A DNA stretch of 64,000 bases from Pseudomonadota bacterium (GCA_023457895.1 JAEXAY010000003.1:27975-91974), one strand, 5' to 3'. Positions 8,483 through 17,458 are shown, numbered from the stretch's first letter. Program-made: numbers and translations. Notes: a model not told the origin generated them from the sequence alone.

Positions 8483-8979
8483 GCACGGACATTATGCCGC
8501 ACCGGCTGTCGCTCGCCATATTGGCGGGCGTGGTGCTCGCGGTCGCCGCGTTTCTGGGGCTCGCGCACCTGCTCGGGCTGACCGCTCCTTATGCGGGCTT
8601 CCTCTTCGTTCTCTACTGGACGGGGTTGAAACATGCGGCCGCGGAGGAATTCTGGCCCGGACTGGCGGGGGCGCTGACCGGGATCGGCCTCGCCTGGGCC
8701 GTCCATGCGCTTCCGCTGTTGCTCGGTCCGGCGGGACTTGCACTCATGCTCCTGCTTATCCTCGCGGTGATTTACGCGACGATCCGGGGATGGGTGCCGC
8801 AATTCATCAACATGGCGGCCATGCTGTTTCTTACCGTTGCAACCATTCCGGCGCTGAACAGGGAGGCGACGCTGGGGCAGATGGCGCTCGCGGTGCTGCT
8901 GGCCGCGCTGTTGCTGCGCGGCGGAATGCTCGTGGCAAAGCTGTTCAGGCGGCCTGCCGGCGAACCGGCATCACTATAA
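8479..8979 (+). CDS. Hypothetical multi-pass membrane protein
   Basis: A 166-aa, strongly hydrophobic protein with about six predicted membrane helices, for example SLAILAGVVLAVAAFLGLA and LMLLLILAVIYATI. I do not recognise a family with confidence. The start ATG overlaps the stop of the PQQ dehydrogenase (ATGA), so the two are translationally coupled. Possible roles are electron transfer support or substrate transport for the dehydrogenase, but only position suggests this. Confidence 0.7.
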   Translation: MSTDIMPHRLSLAILAGVVLAVAAFLGLAHLLGLTAPYAGFLFVLYWTGLKHAAAEEFWPGLAGALTGIGLAWAVHALPLLLGPAGLALMLLLILAVIYATIRGWVPQFINMAAMLFLTVATIPALNREATLGQMALAVLLAALLLRGGMLVAKLFRRPAGEPASL

Positions 8980-9002
8980 AATCTTAGCGGGAAGGACTCA
9001 GG

Positions 9003-9797
9003 ATGAGCTTGAAGGGGATTGCAGGCAGGGCGGCGATCGTCACCGGCGGCGCGGACGGGATCGGGCGCGGCATCGCGCTGCGGCTCGCCGAAGAAGGCGT
9101 GCGCGTAATGGTGGCGGATATCGACACGGCGCAGGGCAATGAATTGTGCGAGTGTATCAAGTCTTTGGGCGGCACCGCGCGCTTCCGCGAGGTCGATGTG
9201 ACGCAGCAGGATCAGGTCGAGGCCATGGTCGCCGCGGCGGCCGATGAATTTGGCGCCGTCGATATCCTCGTCAACAACGCCTGGGGGGGCGGCCGCATCG
9301 CGCGGGTCGAGCACAAGGACCATGCCGAGTTCGAGCGCAGCATGGCGATGGGTTTCTATGCGGCCGTCTGGGCAATGCGCGCGGCGTTCCCCGGCATGCG
9401 CGAGCGCCAGTGGGGGCGGATCATCAACATGTGTTCGCTGAATGGCGTCAACGCCCATATGGGGACTGCCGACTATAATTCGTCCAAGGAGGCGTTGCGG
9501 GGCTATACCCGTTCGGCGGCGCGCGAATGGGCGGGGCATGGCATCACTGCCAATATCATCTGCCCGGCCGCCTGGAGCGCGGCCTCGTTGCGGACGGCGG
9601 CGGAAAACCCCGAACTCAAGCCCATCATGGATGGTGCCAACCCGATGGGACGGCTCGGCGATCCGCTGACCGACATTGCCCCTGTCGTCGCCTTCCTCGC
9701 CAGCGATGAATCGCGCTACATGACCGGCTGCACCCTGTTCGTCGATGGCGGCTCGCATATCAACGGGGTCGCGTGGATTCCCGATCTTGGTGAATAA
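9003..9797 (+). CDS. SDR-family NAD(P)-dependent oxidoreductase
   Basis: A 264-aa classical short-chain dehydrogenase/reductase. The cofactor motif GGADGIG is at 15-21, the NNA motif at 91-93, and the catalytic residues are Ser145, Tyr158 and Lys162 (YNSSK). The adenine-pocket aspartate after the second strand (VADID) favours NAD over NADP. The C-terminal TGCTLFVDGG is the usual SDR ending. An AAGGA box precedes the ATG. It lies 23 bp after the membrane protein and likely belongs to the same oxidation operon. The substrate is unknown; an alcohol or hydroxyacyl compound fits the setting. Confidence 0.9.
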   Translation: MSLKGIAGRAAIVTGGADGIGRGIALRLAEEGVRVMVADIDTAQGNELCECIKSLGGTARFREVDVTQQDQVEAMVAAAADEFGAVDILVNNAWGGGRIARVEHKDHAEFERSMAMGFYAAVWAMRAAFPGMRERQWGRIINMCSLNGVNAHMGTADYNSSKEALRGYTRSAAREWAGHGITANIICPAAWSAASLRTAAENPELKPIMDGANPMGRLGDPLTDIAPVVAFLASDESRYMTGCTLFVDGGSHINGVAWIPDLGE

Positions 9798-9869
9798 CGC
9801 CCGGGCGGCTGGAGCGGCGGACGCGTGTATTTCTTGACAACATGCCGTGCGGGCGGCTTGAGTGGATAA

Positions 9870-10508
9870 ATGCCCCAAGCCGCAGAAAAAGCCGCCGTCA
9901 CAAGGATGGAGAAAGCCAACGGCCATAACCGCCGCAAGGCGGCGACGCGCAAGGCGTTGATGAGCGCGGCGCGCAAGTTATTTTCGGAAGCCTCCTACGA
10001 TACGGTCACACTGCACGATGTCGCGCGGGCGACCGGATACACGCGGCAGACGGTTTATACCCATTTCCACAGCAAATGGGGACTACTGCAGGCGATCGCC
10101 GAACCGATTTTCGCAATCGGCGATGCCCAGCATGCCGAGTTCGCAAAAATGCGCGATCCGACCCCGGCACAGATCGAGGACTGGCTGTGGGGCAGGGTGC
10201 GGATGCTGCGTGAAAATATCGAGATTGTCCGCCTGTTATGGCAGGCGACCGCCTATGATCCCGAAGGCTTCGATTCCGAATATCAGCGCGAAACCCGGGT
10301 TATCGAGGTGCTGGCCGAAGGGCATCCGGCGTTCGCGCGCGCGCTCAGCGGACCTTCCGCGGCCCTTGTCGATGTCAAGGCACGGCTGTTGCTGCAGCGC
10401 ATGGATGCGGCCTGTCTCAATGTCGCGCGCGGCTGGAAATCGCACTCTGCCTACGCGATCGGCCTGATCGCGCAGGAGTTTCATGCCTTCATGACCGACG
10501 AGGACTGA
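9870..10508 (+). CDS. TetR-family transcriptional regulator
   Basis: A 212-aa regulator. Residues 20-75 form the TetR DNA-binding domain, with the HTH in VTLHDVARATGYTRQTVYTHFHSK. The rest is a helical ligand-binding domain without recognisable specificity. The start could be ATG 9870 or the internal ATG 9906; both keep the HTH and neither has a strong Shine-Dalgarno sequence. It follows the SDR by 72 bp on the same strand and converges with the COQ4-like gene. It may control the acyl-CoA ligase and PQQ dehydrogenase genes, which share an operator-like motif; this is inference. Confidence 0.87.
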   Translation: MPQAAEKAAVTRMEKANGHNRRKAATRKALMSAARKLFSEASYDTVTLHDVARATGYTRQTVYTHFHSKWGLLQAIAEPIFAIGDAQHAEFAKMRDPTPAQIEDWLWGRVRMLRENIEIVRLLWQATAYDPEGFDSEYQRETRVIEVLAEGHPAFARALSGPSAALVDVKARLLLQRMDAACLNVARGWKSHSAYAIGLIAQEFHAFMTDED

Positions 10509-10538
10509 CCGGCCTGTGCCGCCAGTTCCGCCGTTCGC

Positions 10539-11360
10539 TCAACCACGCGAGGCGGCGTGGGTCCATTCCCAGTGGCCGGGGGCAGGGCCATCCTCGAAAG
10601 CGAAGTGGCGCCGCACTTCCTCGACCGGCACGTCGATCCAGTCTTCCCAGCGCTGCATGAACAGCGGTTTTTTCTGCTTGTTACCCAGTTCATAACCGCG
10701 CGCAAACCCTTCGAGCATCGCCGGTACGACCGCCGGGTAATGGCAACTGGTGCGCATCAACGTGGTGGACACGAGAAACATCGGATTGAACGACAGGCTG
10801 CCCGCCAGTTCCGGACTGAAATAGTTGAAGCAGGCCACCGTGTTCGCAACCATCAGCGCGGATTCGCCGACAGGCGTCGGATCGAGGCCGGTGATCATAT
10901 GCTCGATGTCGTGATTCTGGACGCGGCGCTTGTTGATGAAATCATAGTCATTGGCGGGCTCACCCTTGAACATGAAGTCGATGTCCATGCCGCTTTCATT
11001 GAGAAACTTGCGCACCATCGCACCCAGCGTGCCTTCAGCGCAACGGCCAAGGTCGGCATTATTCCAGTCTGAAAGGTAGCGTTCGTCGAGCCAGGCGGCG
11101 AATTCGGGCAGCCGCGCCTTGTCTGCCTCGATCTGCGCCATGATGACCTCCATATCCATTTCCTCGGCCATGGCGCGATTGACTTCGGGAACGAGATAGG
11201 CGGGCGGCAGGTCATGGCCATCGCGTTTCAGCCCCATCTGTGCGAACGCATCGCGGAAGCGCGGATTGTTGAGATAACGCGAACTGCTGATGAGGACCGA
11301 ACTGGTGGCGGGAGCGGCTTCGCCCTTCAGATAACGGCCTTCTTCCTTGCTGATCTCCAT
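10539..11360 (-). CDS. COQ4-like protein
   Basis: A 273-aa protein carrying the COQ4 family zinc motif H-D-x2-H-x11-E: His150, Asp151, His154 and Glu166 (HDIEHMITGLDPTPVGE). COQ4 acts in ubiquinone biosynthesis, where it is implicated in oxidative decarboxylation of the benzoquinone ring. This homologue is larger than usual and sits after a catabolic-looking operon instead of ubi genes, so it may act on another ring or lipid. It is 146 bp downstream of the Gfo/Idh gene on the same strand, so co-transcription is possible but not certain. Confidence 0.75.
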   Translation of the reverse strand: MEISKEEGRYLKGEAAPATSSVLISSSRYLNNPRFRDAFAQMGLKRDGHDLPPAYLVPEVNRAMAEEMDMEVIMAQIEADKARLPEFAAWLDERYLSDWNNADLGRCAEGTLGAMVRKFLNESGMDIDFMFKGEPANDYDFINKRRVQNHDIEHMITGLDPTPVGESALMVANTVACFNYFSPELAGSLSFNPMFLVSTTLMRTSCHYPAVVPAMLEGFARGYELGNKQKKPLFMQRWEDWIDVPVEEVRRHFAFEDGPAPGHWEWTHAASRG

Positions 11361-11506
11361 GCAACTGTTCCTTTCCTGTTGTGTGCGGCGTCTGGTGCGC
11401 CGTTACGGGCGTCCGGATGCCCTTCTGGCACCCAGCCATGCCGGTCATAAACAAGGCACACAATAGGAAACTTGACAAATGTCAAAAATTAGTGGGAAAA
11501 TTATCG

Positions 11507-12619
11507 TCAGACCATTTCCCAGCGGCGGTTTTTCGAGGAACGGCGTACCGCGTCAAGCACCGCCTGTCCGCGTACGGCATCGTCGAAGGTCGCGGCACGT
11601 TCGGGGATGGCGGGCGCCTTGCCTTCGATCCGCGCCTTCATCTCGGCGAACAGACGGGTATAGGGCGGGACGTCGAAGCCCATGGTGTGCCAGCGGTCCA
11701 TCTCGGTCTGGATGAGTTCGCCGACCGGGAACGGCGTCGGCGGCGGGTTGACGAGATCGGCCGGGGTATCGAGCTTGCGCGTGCCTTCGGCGTTGGAGAT
11801 CCACACCTCCTCGGGGTCGCTATAGCTCGCACCGCTCTGGATCCACGCGCCGCCTTCGTTCCCCGTCACCTTGGTCGCCATGACGAGCGGACCCGGCGCG
11901 ACCTGCGCGGCCATGATCAGTCCCTTGACGCCGCTCTCGCTTTCGAACTGGACCGAATAGCAATCGTCGGCGGTGCGCTGCGGCCGTCCGGGCGCGAGCG
12001 TCTGGAGTTGGCCGGAGACGGCGGCGATCGGGCCGAATATATAATCGGCCTGGTCGAACATGTGCGATCCGAACGCGCCGAGGAAGCCGCCGCCCTGCGC
12101 CTCGTCCTCCCACCAGGGCGCGAGCGCTTCATCCGGGTCGGGATTGCCGGGTTGGTGATAGATGCGCAGGAAATGGAGCGGCTGGCCGATCGCGCCCGAT
12201 TGCACGACGCGGCGCAGATGCGCCTGCGCGGTATCGAAACGGAACTCCGCGCCGAGCATGTGGAACACGCCTGCCTTGACGGCCGCGTCGCGCATTGCGC
12301 GCGCTTCGGCGGCGTCCTTCGCAAACGGCTTTTCGCAAACGACATGGCGGCCCGCGGCGGCGGCTTCGAACACGAAGGGCGAATGTGCGTGCGGCGGGGT
12401 CGCAACCGTCACCAGTTTGATCGCCGGGTCGGTCAATGCCTCCGCAAGACTGTCGGTCGCGCCCGGAATGCCAAGCGGCGCGGCGCGTTCGGCGGTGCGC
12501 GCCCGATCCCGGCCGACGATGGCGCGGATATCGAACCCGGCCTCACGCAGCGCGCGACTGTGGGTGAACAGGCCAAAGCCCGTGCCGACGATGACGGCAC
12601 CGATCCTGTTGTCGCTCAT
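11507..12619 (-). CDS. Gfo/Idh/MocA-family oxidoreductase
   Basis: A 370-aa NAD(P)-dependent dehydrogenase of the glucose-fructose oxidoreductase/inositol dehydrogenase family. The N-terminal Rossmann motif is VIVGTGFGLF (residues 9-18) and the hallmark E-K-P is at 96-98 (CEKPFAKD). The C-terminal half is the substrate-binding sheet domain. These enzymes oxidise or reduce a hydroxyl on sugars, inositols or similar polyols. The start ATG overlaps the stop of the TIM-barrel isomerase gene by 4 nt; such a pairing is typical of polyol or cyclic sugar pathways. Nearest substrate unknown. Confidence 0.9.
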   Translation of the reverse strand: MSDNRIGAVIVGTGFGLFTHSRALREAGFDIRAIVGRDRARTAERAAPLGIPGATDSLAEALTDPAIKLVTVATPPHAHSPFVFEAAAAGRHVVCEKPFAKDAAEARAMRDAAVKAGVFHMLGAEFRFDTAQAHLRRVVQSGAIGQPLHFLRIYHQPGNPDPDEALAPWWEDEAQGGGFLGAFGSHMFDQADYIFGPIAAVSGQLQTLAPGRPQRTADDCYSVQFESESGVKGLIMAAQVAPGPLVMATKVTGNEGGAWIQSGASYSDPEEVWISNAEGTRKLDTPADLVNPPPTPFPVGELIQTEMDRWHTMGFDVPPYTRLFAEMKARIEGKAPAIPERAATFDDAVRGQAVLDAVRRSSKNRRWEMV

Positions 12620-13485
12620 GCTGGTTCTCCTGACAGGTCGAGGCAATAGTCGAGCGCCTCGGCGCTCCTCCGGGCGACGCGTTCGGCCGGCCAGTCCTGC
12701 ATCTCCGGGCCAAAGGTCTCGATTCCGCCCGGCGCGGTGGTACCGGTGGCGGCGAGCGCCTGCATCAACCCCTTCAGGTCGAACTCGCCCTCGCCGGGCA
12801 TGACCCTCAGCGTCATGTCGGCGAAGATATGGTCGGCGCGCGGCGCCAGCGTGGTGTCGTTCATCTGCCAGCTGTCGATAAGCTCGGGCGGGGTGGCGGC
12901 GAGATCGTTTAGGCTCGAACCGCCGCGGAAGAAATGCCAGCTGTCGACGATCATCCCGGCGTTGGCGCGGTCCGCCCGCTCGAGCACCTCGCGCGCCTGC
13001 GCCACCGTGGCGATGCATCCCGCCGGTATGAACTCGAGCGTGACGCCGAGACCATGATCGGCGGCGACATCGCACAGCGCGGCGAAATGCCGCGCGACCA
13101 TCGGTCCGTCGAACGGAAGGCCGAACAGGTCACCGGCGGTGACGGTGCGCGCGCCAAGCTGCCGCGCGACCGCGCAGACCTTTTCCGCCGTACCCGAAAG
13201 CAGCGACTGACCCAGACCCGGCGGTAGCGTCGGGGCGTCGGCCCGCTGGCCCGGAAGCCAGCTTGCGATCATCTCGACCATGTGGAGCGCAAGCCCCTCT
13301 GCCTCGATCATCGCGCGCATCTCGCCGAGCGATGGCAGCGAGCGGCCGGCTTCGGCGAGTTCGCTGGTGAAGGCGGAGACGGCGGTAAACCCCGCCTCGC
13401 GCGCGGCGCGGTAGCGTTCGGCGAGCGGTACGCCAAGCATGGTCGCGCAATAGAGGATGCGGGCGGAAGGCTGGAGGCGGCTCAT
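12616..13485 (-). CDS. Sugar phosphate isomerase/epimerase-like TIM-barrel protein
   Basis: A 289-aa xylose-isomerase-like TIM barrel (AP endonuclease family 2 fold). Features include VTLEFIPAG with a metal-binding Glu, MIVDSWHFFRGG with Asp and His ligands, SWQMNDTT, and a final GGIETFGPEM Glu. Relatives include IolE, IolI and hydroxypyruvate isomerase. It overlaps its neighbours on both sides by 4 nt, placing it inside a single operon. The start at 13485 was chosen because it gives this coupling and the family's N-terminal strand (RILYCATML). The substrate cannot be named. Confidence 0.82.
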   Translation of the reverse strand: MSRLQPSARILYCATMLGVPLAERYRAAREAGFTAVSAFTSELAEAGRSLPSLGEMRAMIEAEGLALHMVEMIASWLPGQRADAPTLPPGLGQSLLSGTAEKVCAVARQLGARTVTAGDLFGLPFDGPMVARHFAALCDVAADHGLGVTLEFIPAGCIATVAQAREVLERADRANAGMIVDSWHFFRGGSSLNDLAATPPELIDSWQMNDTTLAPRADHIFADMTLRVMPGEGEFDLKGLMQALAATGTTAPGGIETFGPEMQDWPAERVARRSAEALDYCLDLSGEPA

Positions 13486-14714
13486 GCGACCTCTCCGCTG
13501 ACGATCGGCTCGGCAACGGCGAGGGTGGCCTCGCCTCCGGCTTCGATGGCGGCCGCCGGTAAGCGGCGCAGGGTGACGGCGGGCGGCTCGACGCCCGGTT
13601 CGAGCTGGATGAAGCGCAGGCTCATGCCGCCATGGACATGGCCGAAGGGCGAGACCCAGTTGGCGTCCGGCAGACCCGGATCGCGTTCTGCGATGACAAT
13701 GCGCACGCTGCCATCGGGGCGGCGGGTGCACTTGTATTTGGTCACATGGCCGCCGCCATCCTCATAATTGTCGAGATTTTCCTGCCAGATGCTGCACAGC
13801 TGGAAGATCCAATATTCGCATGCGACCGGCGTGAAGTCGATCACCAGCGCTTCGTCCGCCTCACATTCCCAGGTACCGAAGCCGTGGTGGCGATCGGGTA
13901 CTCCGCCGTTCGACAAGTAGGTCGTCATGTCGAAGGTGATGCGATTGGGCCGCTGGGCGAGATTGTCCTGCCACCAGCGCCGCACCAGTTCGCCATAGCC
14001 GAGCACGGTCTGTCCCGCCTTGGCGAGCGCGTCGCTCATCTCGGCGGGCGTGATCGCGCGGGGTTCCGGCCGGTCGAGCCGTTCGATGGTGAAGCGCGGC
14101 GGCACGGTGTTGGCGCGGTCATGATAGAGCGTGCGCACGAGCAGGCCCACGCAATCGGGGGTGATCGAGAGCCAGTCCTTCCCATCTTCCGGCTTGTTCT
14201 GACTGACAATGATCTCGAAATTGCCGGCCGCGTCGAAATGCACCTGGCCTGAGGTGATGAAACCGGTGGTCTGGAGCGCGGTGGGATCGAATTCGGCAAG
14301 ACCCGCGACACCCCGGTCCGCCCAGCTCTCCTCGCCCGGATGGGCCGGTTGCGGTGCGCGCCAGCTCGCAATCACGAAATAGGGCAGGCCGCCGCGATTG
14401 CCGCGAATGACATAATCATGGCTGCCGTCGACGAACTCGGCGAGCAGATGATCCTGATCGGGCGACTGGAAATTGATCGACTGGCGCCACGGCGTATCGC
14501 GCAGCCGTGGCCGGTCGGGCTCGCAATTTTCGGCAAAGCGCTCGAGCCCGTTGCGCGTGAGGCGGGCGAGGAAGCGATACCATTCGGCGCGGTCGAGCGC
14601 GTCGGTCTCCTCGCCAAACTGGTCGATGATATGCCCCGCGGCCTTGAGCTGGTCGCAGAAATCGTCCCATGCTTCGCCTGAAAGCAGGCGCTGGCTCGCG
14701 GCATCGGTCATCAT
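13482..14714 (-). CDS. DUF1214 domain-containing protein
   Basis: A 410-aa protein whose C-terminal half (about 250-385) matches DUF1214: FGTWECEADEALVIDFTP, YWIFQLCSIWQENLD and the ending GMSLRFIQL. The DUF1214 fold is a beta-rich domain found with DUF1254 in secreted or cytoplasmic proteins of unknown activity. There is no signal peptide. The two tandem ATGs (14714 and 14711) both overlap the sulfotransferase stop codon, so translation is coupled. DUF1214 genes are often seen in sphingomonad degradation clusters beside sulfotransferases, but no reaction is established. Confidence 0.82.
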   Translation of the reverse strand: MMTDAASQRLLSGEAWDDFCDQLKAAGHIIDQFGEETDALDRAEWYRFLARLTRNGLERFAENCEPDRPRLRDTPWRQSINFQSPDQDHLLAEFVDGSHDYVIRGNRGGLPYFVIASWRAPQPAHPGEESWADRGVAGLAEFDPTALQTTGFITSGQVHFDAAGNFEIIVSQNKPEDGKDWLSITPDCVGLLVRTLYHDRANTVPPRFTIERLDRPEPRAITPAEMSDALAKAGQTVLGYGELVRRWWQDNLAQRPNRITFDMTTYLSNGGVPDRHHGFGTWECEADEALVIDFTPVACEYWIFQLCSIWQENLDNYEDGGGHVTKYKCTRRPDGSVRIVIAERDPGLPDANWVSPFGHVHGGMSLRFIQLEPGVEPPAVTLRRLPAAAIEAGGEATLAVAEPIVSGEVA

Positions 14715-15952
14715 TGCACCTCCGGTTTGACGTCGAAGCGATCGGTGTAGAAGCGGAAGCGCTCGCGCAGCGCGTCGACGTCGACGCCGAAATCGCCGGC
14801 GAGATCATAGACGACCTGGCCATGCTTACCGCGCGGATTGGCGTCGAGATAGGCCTGCACATGCGCGCGCGCCTCGGGCGTGAACTCAAGGTCGGCGAGC
14901 GCATAGACGCGCTCGATCGTCGCCATCTGATCCGCCATATAGTCGTGAAAGCGGACGTCGATCGCGTCCGGCACCGCGTCGCGTTCGGCAACACAGCGCT
15001 GGAGCAGCCGCTCGATCCGCGCGATCCAGTAGTCGGCGAGTTCCGCGACATCGATGCGCGCGCGCCGCAGGCGATCGCCATAGCCGATCATCGTGATCGC
15101 CGACTGGATCACCGCCAGCGGATCGCGGTGGGTGATGACCACCGCCGCGTCGGGATACACGCGGGCGAGCGCGGCGAGATTTTCCATGTGCGGCGGCGAT
15201 TTCAGCACCCAGCGATTGGGTCCGCGCGACCAGCTCATATATTGGAGCAGCCGTTTGGCATAGGCATAGTGCGGCGTCTGGTCGTGCGCACTGAGATAAT
15301 CGCGCAGCCGCCAGGCGCGGCTCACCCATTCGGGCACATAGCCGGAAAAATCGGGACCGAGCAGCTCGACATCCTCATGCACGCTGTCGGGGTCCATCTC
15401 GTGCATCGCCGGCATCAGCGGCAGCATCGTCTCGAACATCGTCCACATCGCCTTGCAGTCGTGGCGGCGCGGGTCGTCCCCGGGCGGTGGCGGCGGCTCG
15501 CTGCGCGCGACCGGCTCCATCGATTCCCACAAGGGCATCGAACGCAGCCGCGGGTCGGCGGCGAGCAGGTTGACGAGATGCGTCGTTCCCGAACGCGGCA
15601 GCCCGGCGATCATGATCGGCCGGTCGATCATGACATCGGCGATTTCGGGATGCGCTTTCCACCGGTCCTCGAAGCGCAGCCGGGTTGCGGCCTGGCGCAC
15701 GCAGTCGTTGAAGCCGTTCATCCGCCCGAGCGCGTTGAGCCCGGCATCCTCGGCAAAGCTCCTCAGCCAGATATCGAGCCGGGGAAGAAAATCGGGCGAG
15801 CCGAAATCGTCGAGCCCGGTTTGCGCGCGCGCCGCGGCGAGAACGGCGTCCCGCGAGAGATCAGGCTCGGGCGTCGCCGCGATCGCGCCCTCGATCATGG
15901 CGCCGCGCTCGGGATTGCCGAGGTCGGTGATGCGGATGCTGTCTGCCGCCAC
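14711..15952 (-). CDS. Sulfotransferase-family protein
   Basis: A 413-aa protein with the PAPS-binding loop GLPRSGTT (residues 117-124), the 3'-phosphate-binding segment HRDPLAVIQSA, and WVLKSPPHMENL, all typical of bacterial sulfotransferases of the tyrosylprotein/heparan type (Sulfotransfer_3). It would move a sulfuryl group from PAPS to an alcohol or amine. There is no signal peptide, so it is cytoplasmic. It starts 4 bp after the SDR gene stop and overlaps the DUF1214 gene. The acceptor is unknown, and some members of this family in catabolic clusters may not be sulfotransferases at all. Confidence 0.88.
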   Translation of the reverse strand: MAADSIRITDLGNPERGAMIEGAIAATPEPDLSRDAVLAAARAQTGLDDFGSPDFLPRLDIWLRSFAEDAGLNALGRMNGFNDCVRQAATRLRFEDRWKAHPEIADVMIDRPIMIAGLPRSGTTHLVNLLAADPRLRSMPLWESMEPVARSEPPPPPGDDPRRHDCKAMWTMFETMLPLMPAMHEMDPDSVHEDVELLGPDFSGYVPEWVSRAWRLRDYLSAHDQTPHYAYAKRLLQYMSWSRGPNRWVLKSPPHMENLAALARVYPDAAVVITHRDPLAVIQSAITMIGYGDRLRRARIDVAELADYWIARIERLLQRCVAERDAVPDAIDVRFHDYMADQMATIERVYALADLEFTPEARAHVQAYLDANPRGKHGQVVYDLAGDFGVDVDALRERFRFYTDRFDVKPEVQ

Positions 15953-15956
15953 CGCT

Positions 15957-16715
15957 TCAGCCCATCACCGTATAGCCGCCATCGACCATGATGGTCGTGC
16001 CGGTGATCCAGCTCGCGCCGGAACTCGCCAGAAACAGCACCGGCGCGGCGATATTGGCGGGCTCGCCGAGCCGCCCGAGCGGGGTGCGAGCGATCGACGG
16101 CGCGAGCCATTCATTGCCGCCCTGGAACACGCCGCTCGTCATGCGCGTATCGACAAGTCCCGCCGCGACGACGTTGACCCGTATATTGCGCGGTCCCAGG
16201 TCAACCGCGAGCCCGCGCGTCATGCCGAGGAGGCCGGTCTTGCCTGCGCCATAGCCGAGCGTCACCGCCATCCCCATGAAGCTCGTCACCGACCCGATGC
16301 CGATCACCGATGCGCCGCCCGGACGCTGGCTGGCGGCGAGCCGGTCGGCAAGCCGCCGGGTCAGGCGGTAGGGGCTGGCGAGATGGATCTGCAATGCGCG
16401 CTCGAACACGTCGGGGTCATGCTCGTCGAGCCCGTGGGTGAAAAAGGACATGCCGGCATTGTTGACGAGAATGTCGAGCGTACCGATCGAGGCGGCGAGC
16501 CGGTCAATTCCTTCGCGGTCCTCGACGTCGAGCCGGTGATAACGGTAGCCTGAAAAATCCTCGTCATAGTCCGATGCCGAGCCGCGCGTTCCGGTGATCG
16601 CCACCTCGGCTCCGGCCTCGGCAAAAGCCTGCGCGGTGGCCCGCCCGATCCCGCTGGTGCCGCCGGTCACGAGCACACGCGCGCCGGCAAAATCAAACTT
16701 GATGTCGGACCACAT
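15957..16715 (-). CDS. SDR-family oxidoreductase
   Basis: A 252-aa classical SDR. The cofactor motif is GGTSGIG near residue 16, NNAG follows, and the catalytic residues are the Ser of GIGSVTS and the Tyr/Lys of YGAGK. The ending ITGTTIMVDGGY is standard. The start at ATG 16715 was chosen because AGGAGAG lies 7 bases upstream; an overlapping ATG at 16722 is out of frame. It is the first gene of the operon running down to 11507. A 13-bp palindrome (16737-16749) lies just upstream. Confidence 0.9.
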   Translation of the reverse strand: MWSDIKFDFAGARVLVTGGTSGIGRATAQAFAEAGAEVAITGTRGSASDYDEDFSGYRYHRLDVEDREGIDRLAASIGTLDILVNNAGMSFFTHGLDEHDPDVFERALQIHLASPYRLTRRLADRLAASQRPGGASVIGIGSVTSFMGMAVTLGYGAGKTGLLGMTRGLAVDLGPRNIRVNVVAAGLVDTRMTSGVFQGGNEWLAPSIARTPLGRLGEPANIAAPVLFLASSGASWITGTTIMVDGGYTVMG

Positions 16716-16736
16716 CGGGCATCTCTCCTCTACTTT

Positions 16737-16749
16737 ACGGATTCTCCGT
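16737..16749. promoter_or_regulatory. Candidate operator of the sulfotransferase/DUF1214 operon
   Basis: ACGGA-TTC-TCCGT is an inverted repeat 22 bp before the first gene of the operon and after the end of a TetR gene. The gap is AT-rich and holds TTGACT and TATACA-like elements on the minus strand. The adjacent TetR protein is the obvious candidate to bind here, but this is position-based inference. Confidence 0.35.
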
Positions 16750-16804
16750 TTCGCAGAGTTTTGATGAAACAATCTGTATAGTCAATAAAAGATGTAGGTG
16801 CAGG

Positions 16805-17458
16805 CTATGCGGTATCCACCAGCGCCATCCATTGTGCCGCAATTTCCTCGATGTAGGCGTCGGCATGGGGCAGGCGGCGGTGCACCGCGATCTCGACACA
16901 AATCCGGTCAAGCATCATCAGCCAGAGGTCGATCCGCGCGGCGAACGCGGCCGCTTCGGGCGAATCGCCGAGGGCCCCTGCGAGCGCCGGATCGGCTTGC
17001 GCCAGCATTTCAACCAGCCGCATCCGGTCGGCGCGCTGGCGCCGGTGAAAACCGGCGTCGCTCGCCCCGAGCATCATGATGAGCGCGGACGCTCCGCCAT
17101 TGCGCCGGTAGATGGCGATCAGCTGCTTGACCCACCGCACCATCCCGTCTCGCTCACGGATTATCGACAGGCCGCGGAAATGACCGATCGCGCCTTGCAT
17201 CGTCATGTCATTGAGCGCGATCGCGACCTCGCGCTTCGTCTTGAAATGACGGTAAAAAGTAGCGCGGCTGACGCCAGCCTCGCCCAATATATCCTCTATC
17301 GCGATATCGTCGAAGAGCGCGCGATCGAGCAGGCGGCGCAAGGCCAGAACGATCGCCTCCCGGCTCGCCTGCCGCTGCGAACGCTGGAGGTCCGACAACT
17401 GGCCGGGCCGTGGCCCGCGCGGGCTGGAAGGACGCGGGCTGGAAGGAGCGGTCTTCAT
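16805..17458 (-). CDS. TetR-family transcriptional regulator
   Basis: A 217-aa regulator with the HTH in IAIEDILGEAGVSRATFYRHFKTK (about residues 55-80), preceded by a proline/serine/arginine-rich tail of about 28 residues that is probably disordered. The remainder is a helical ligand-binding domain. It lies on the same strand as, and 89 bp upstream of, the SDR-sulfotransferase-DUF1214 operon, so it is likely its local regulator. An alternative start further inside would remove the unusual N-terminal tail. The gyrB gene follows upstream on the same strand. Confidence 0.87.
   Translation of the reverse strand: MKTAPSSPRPSSPRGPRPGQLSDLQRSQRQASREAIVLALRRLLDRALFDDIAIEDILGEAGVSRATFYRHFKTKREVAIALNDMTMQGAIGHFRGLSIIRERDGMVRWVKQLIAIYRRNGGASALIMMLGASDAGFHRRQRADRMRLVEMLAQADPALAGALGDSPEAAAFAARIDLWLMMLDRICVEIAVHRRLPHADAYIEEIAAQWMALVDTA

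Noticed and set aside
9834..9869. A sigma-70 promoter starting with TTGACA ahead of the TetR gene
   Set aside because: No acceptable -10 occurs 16-18 bp downstream.
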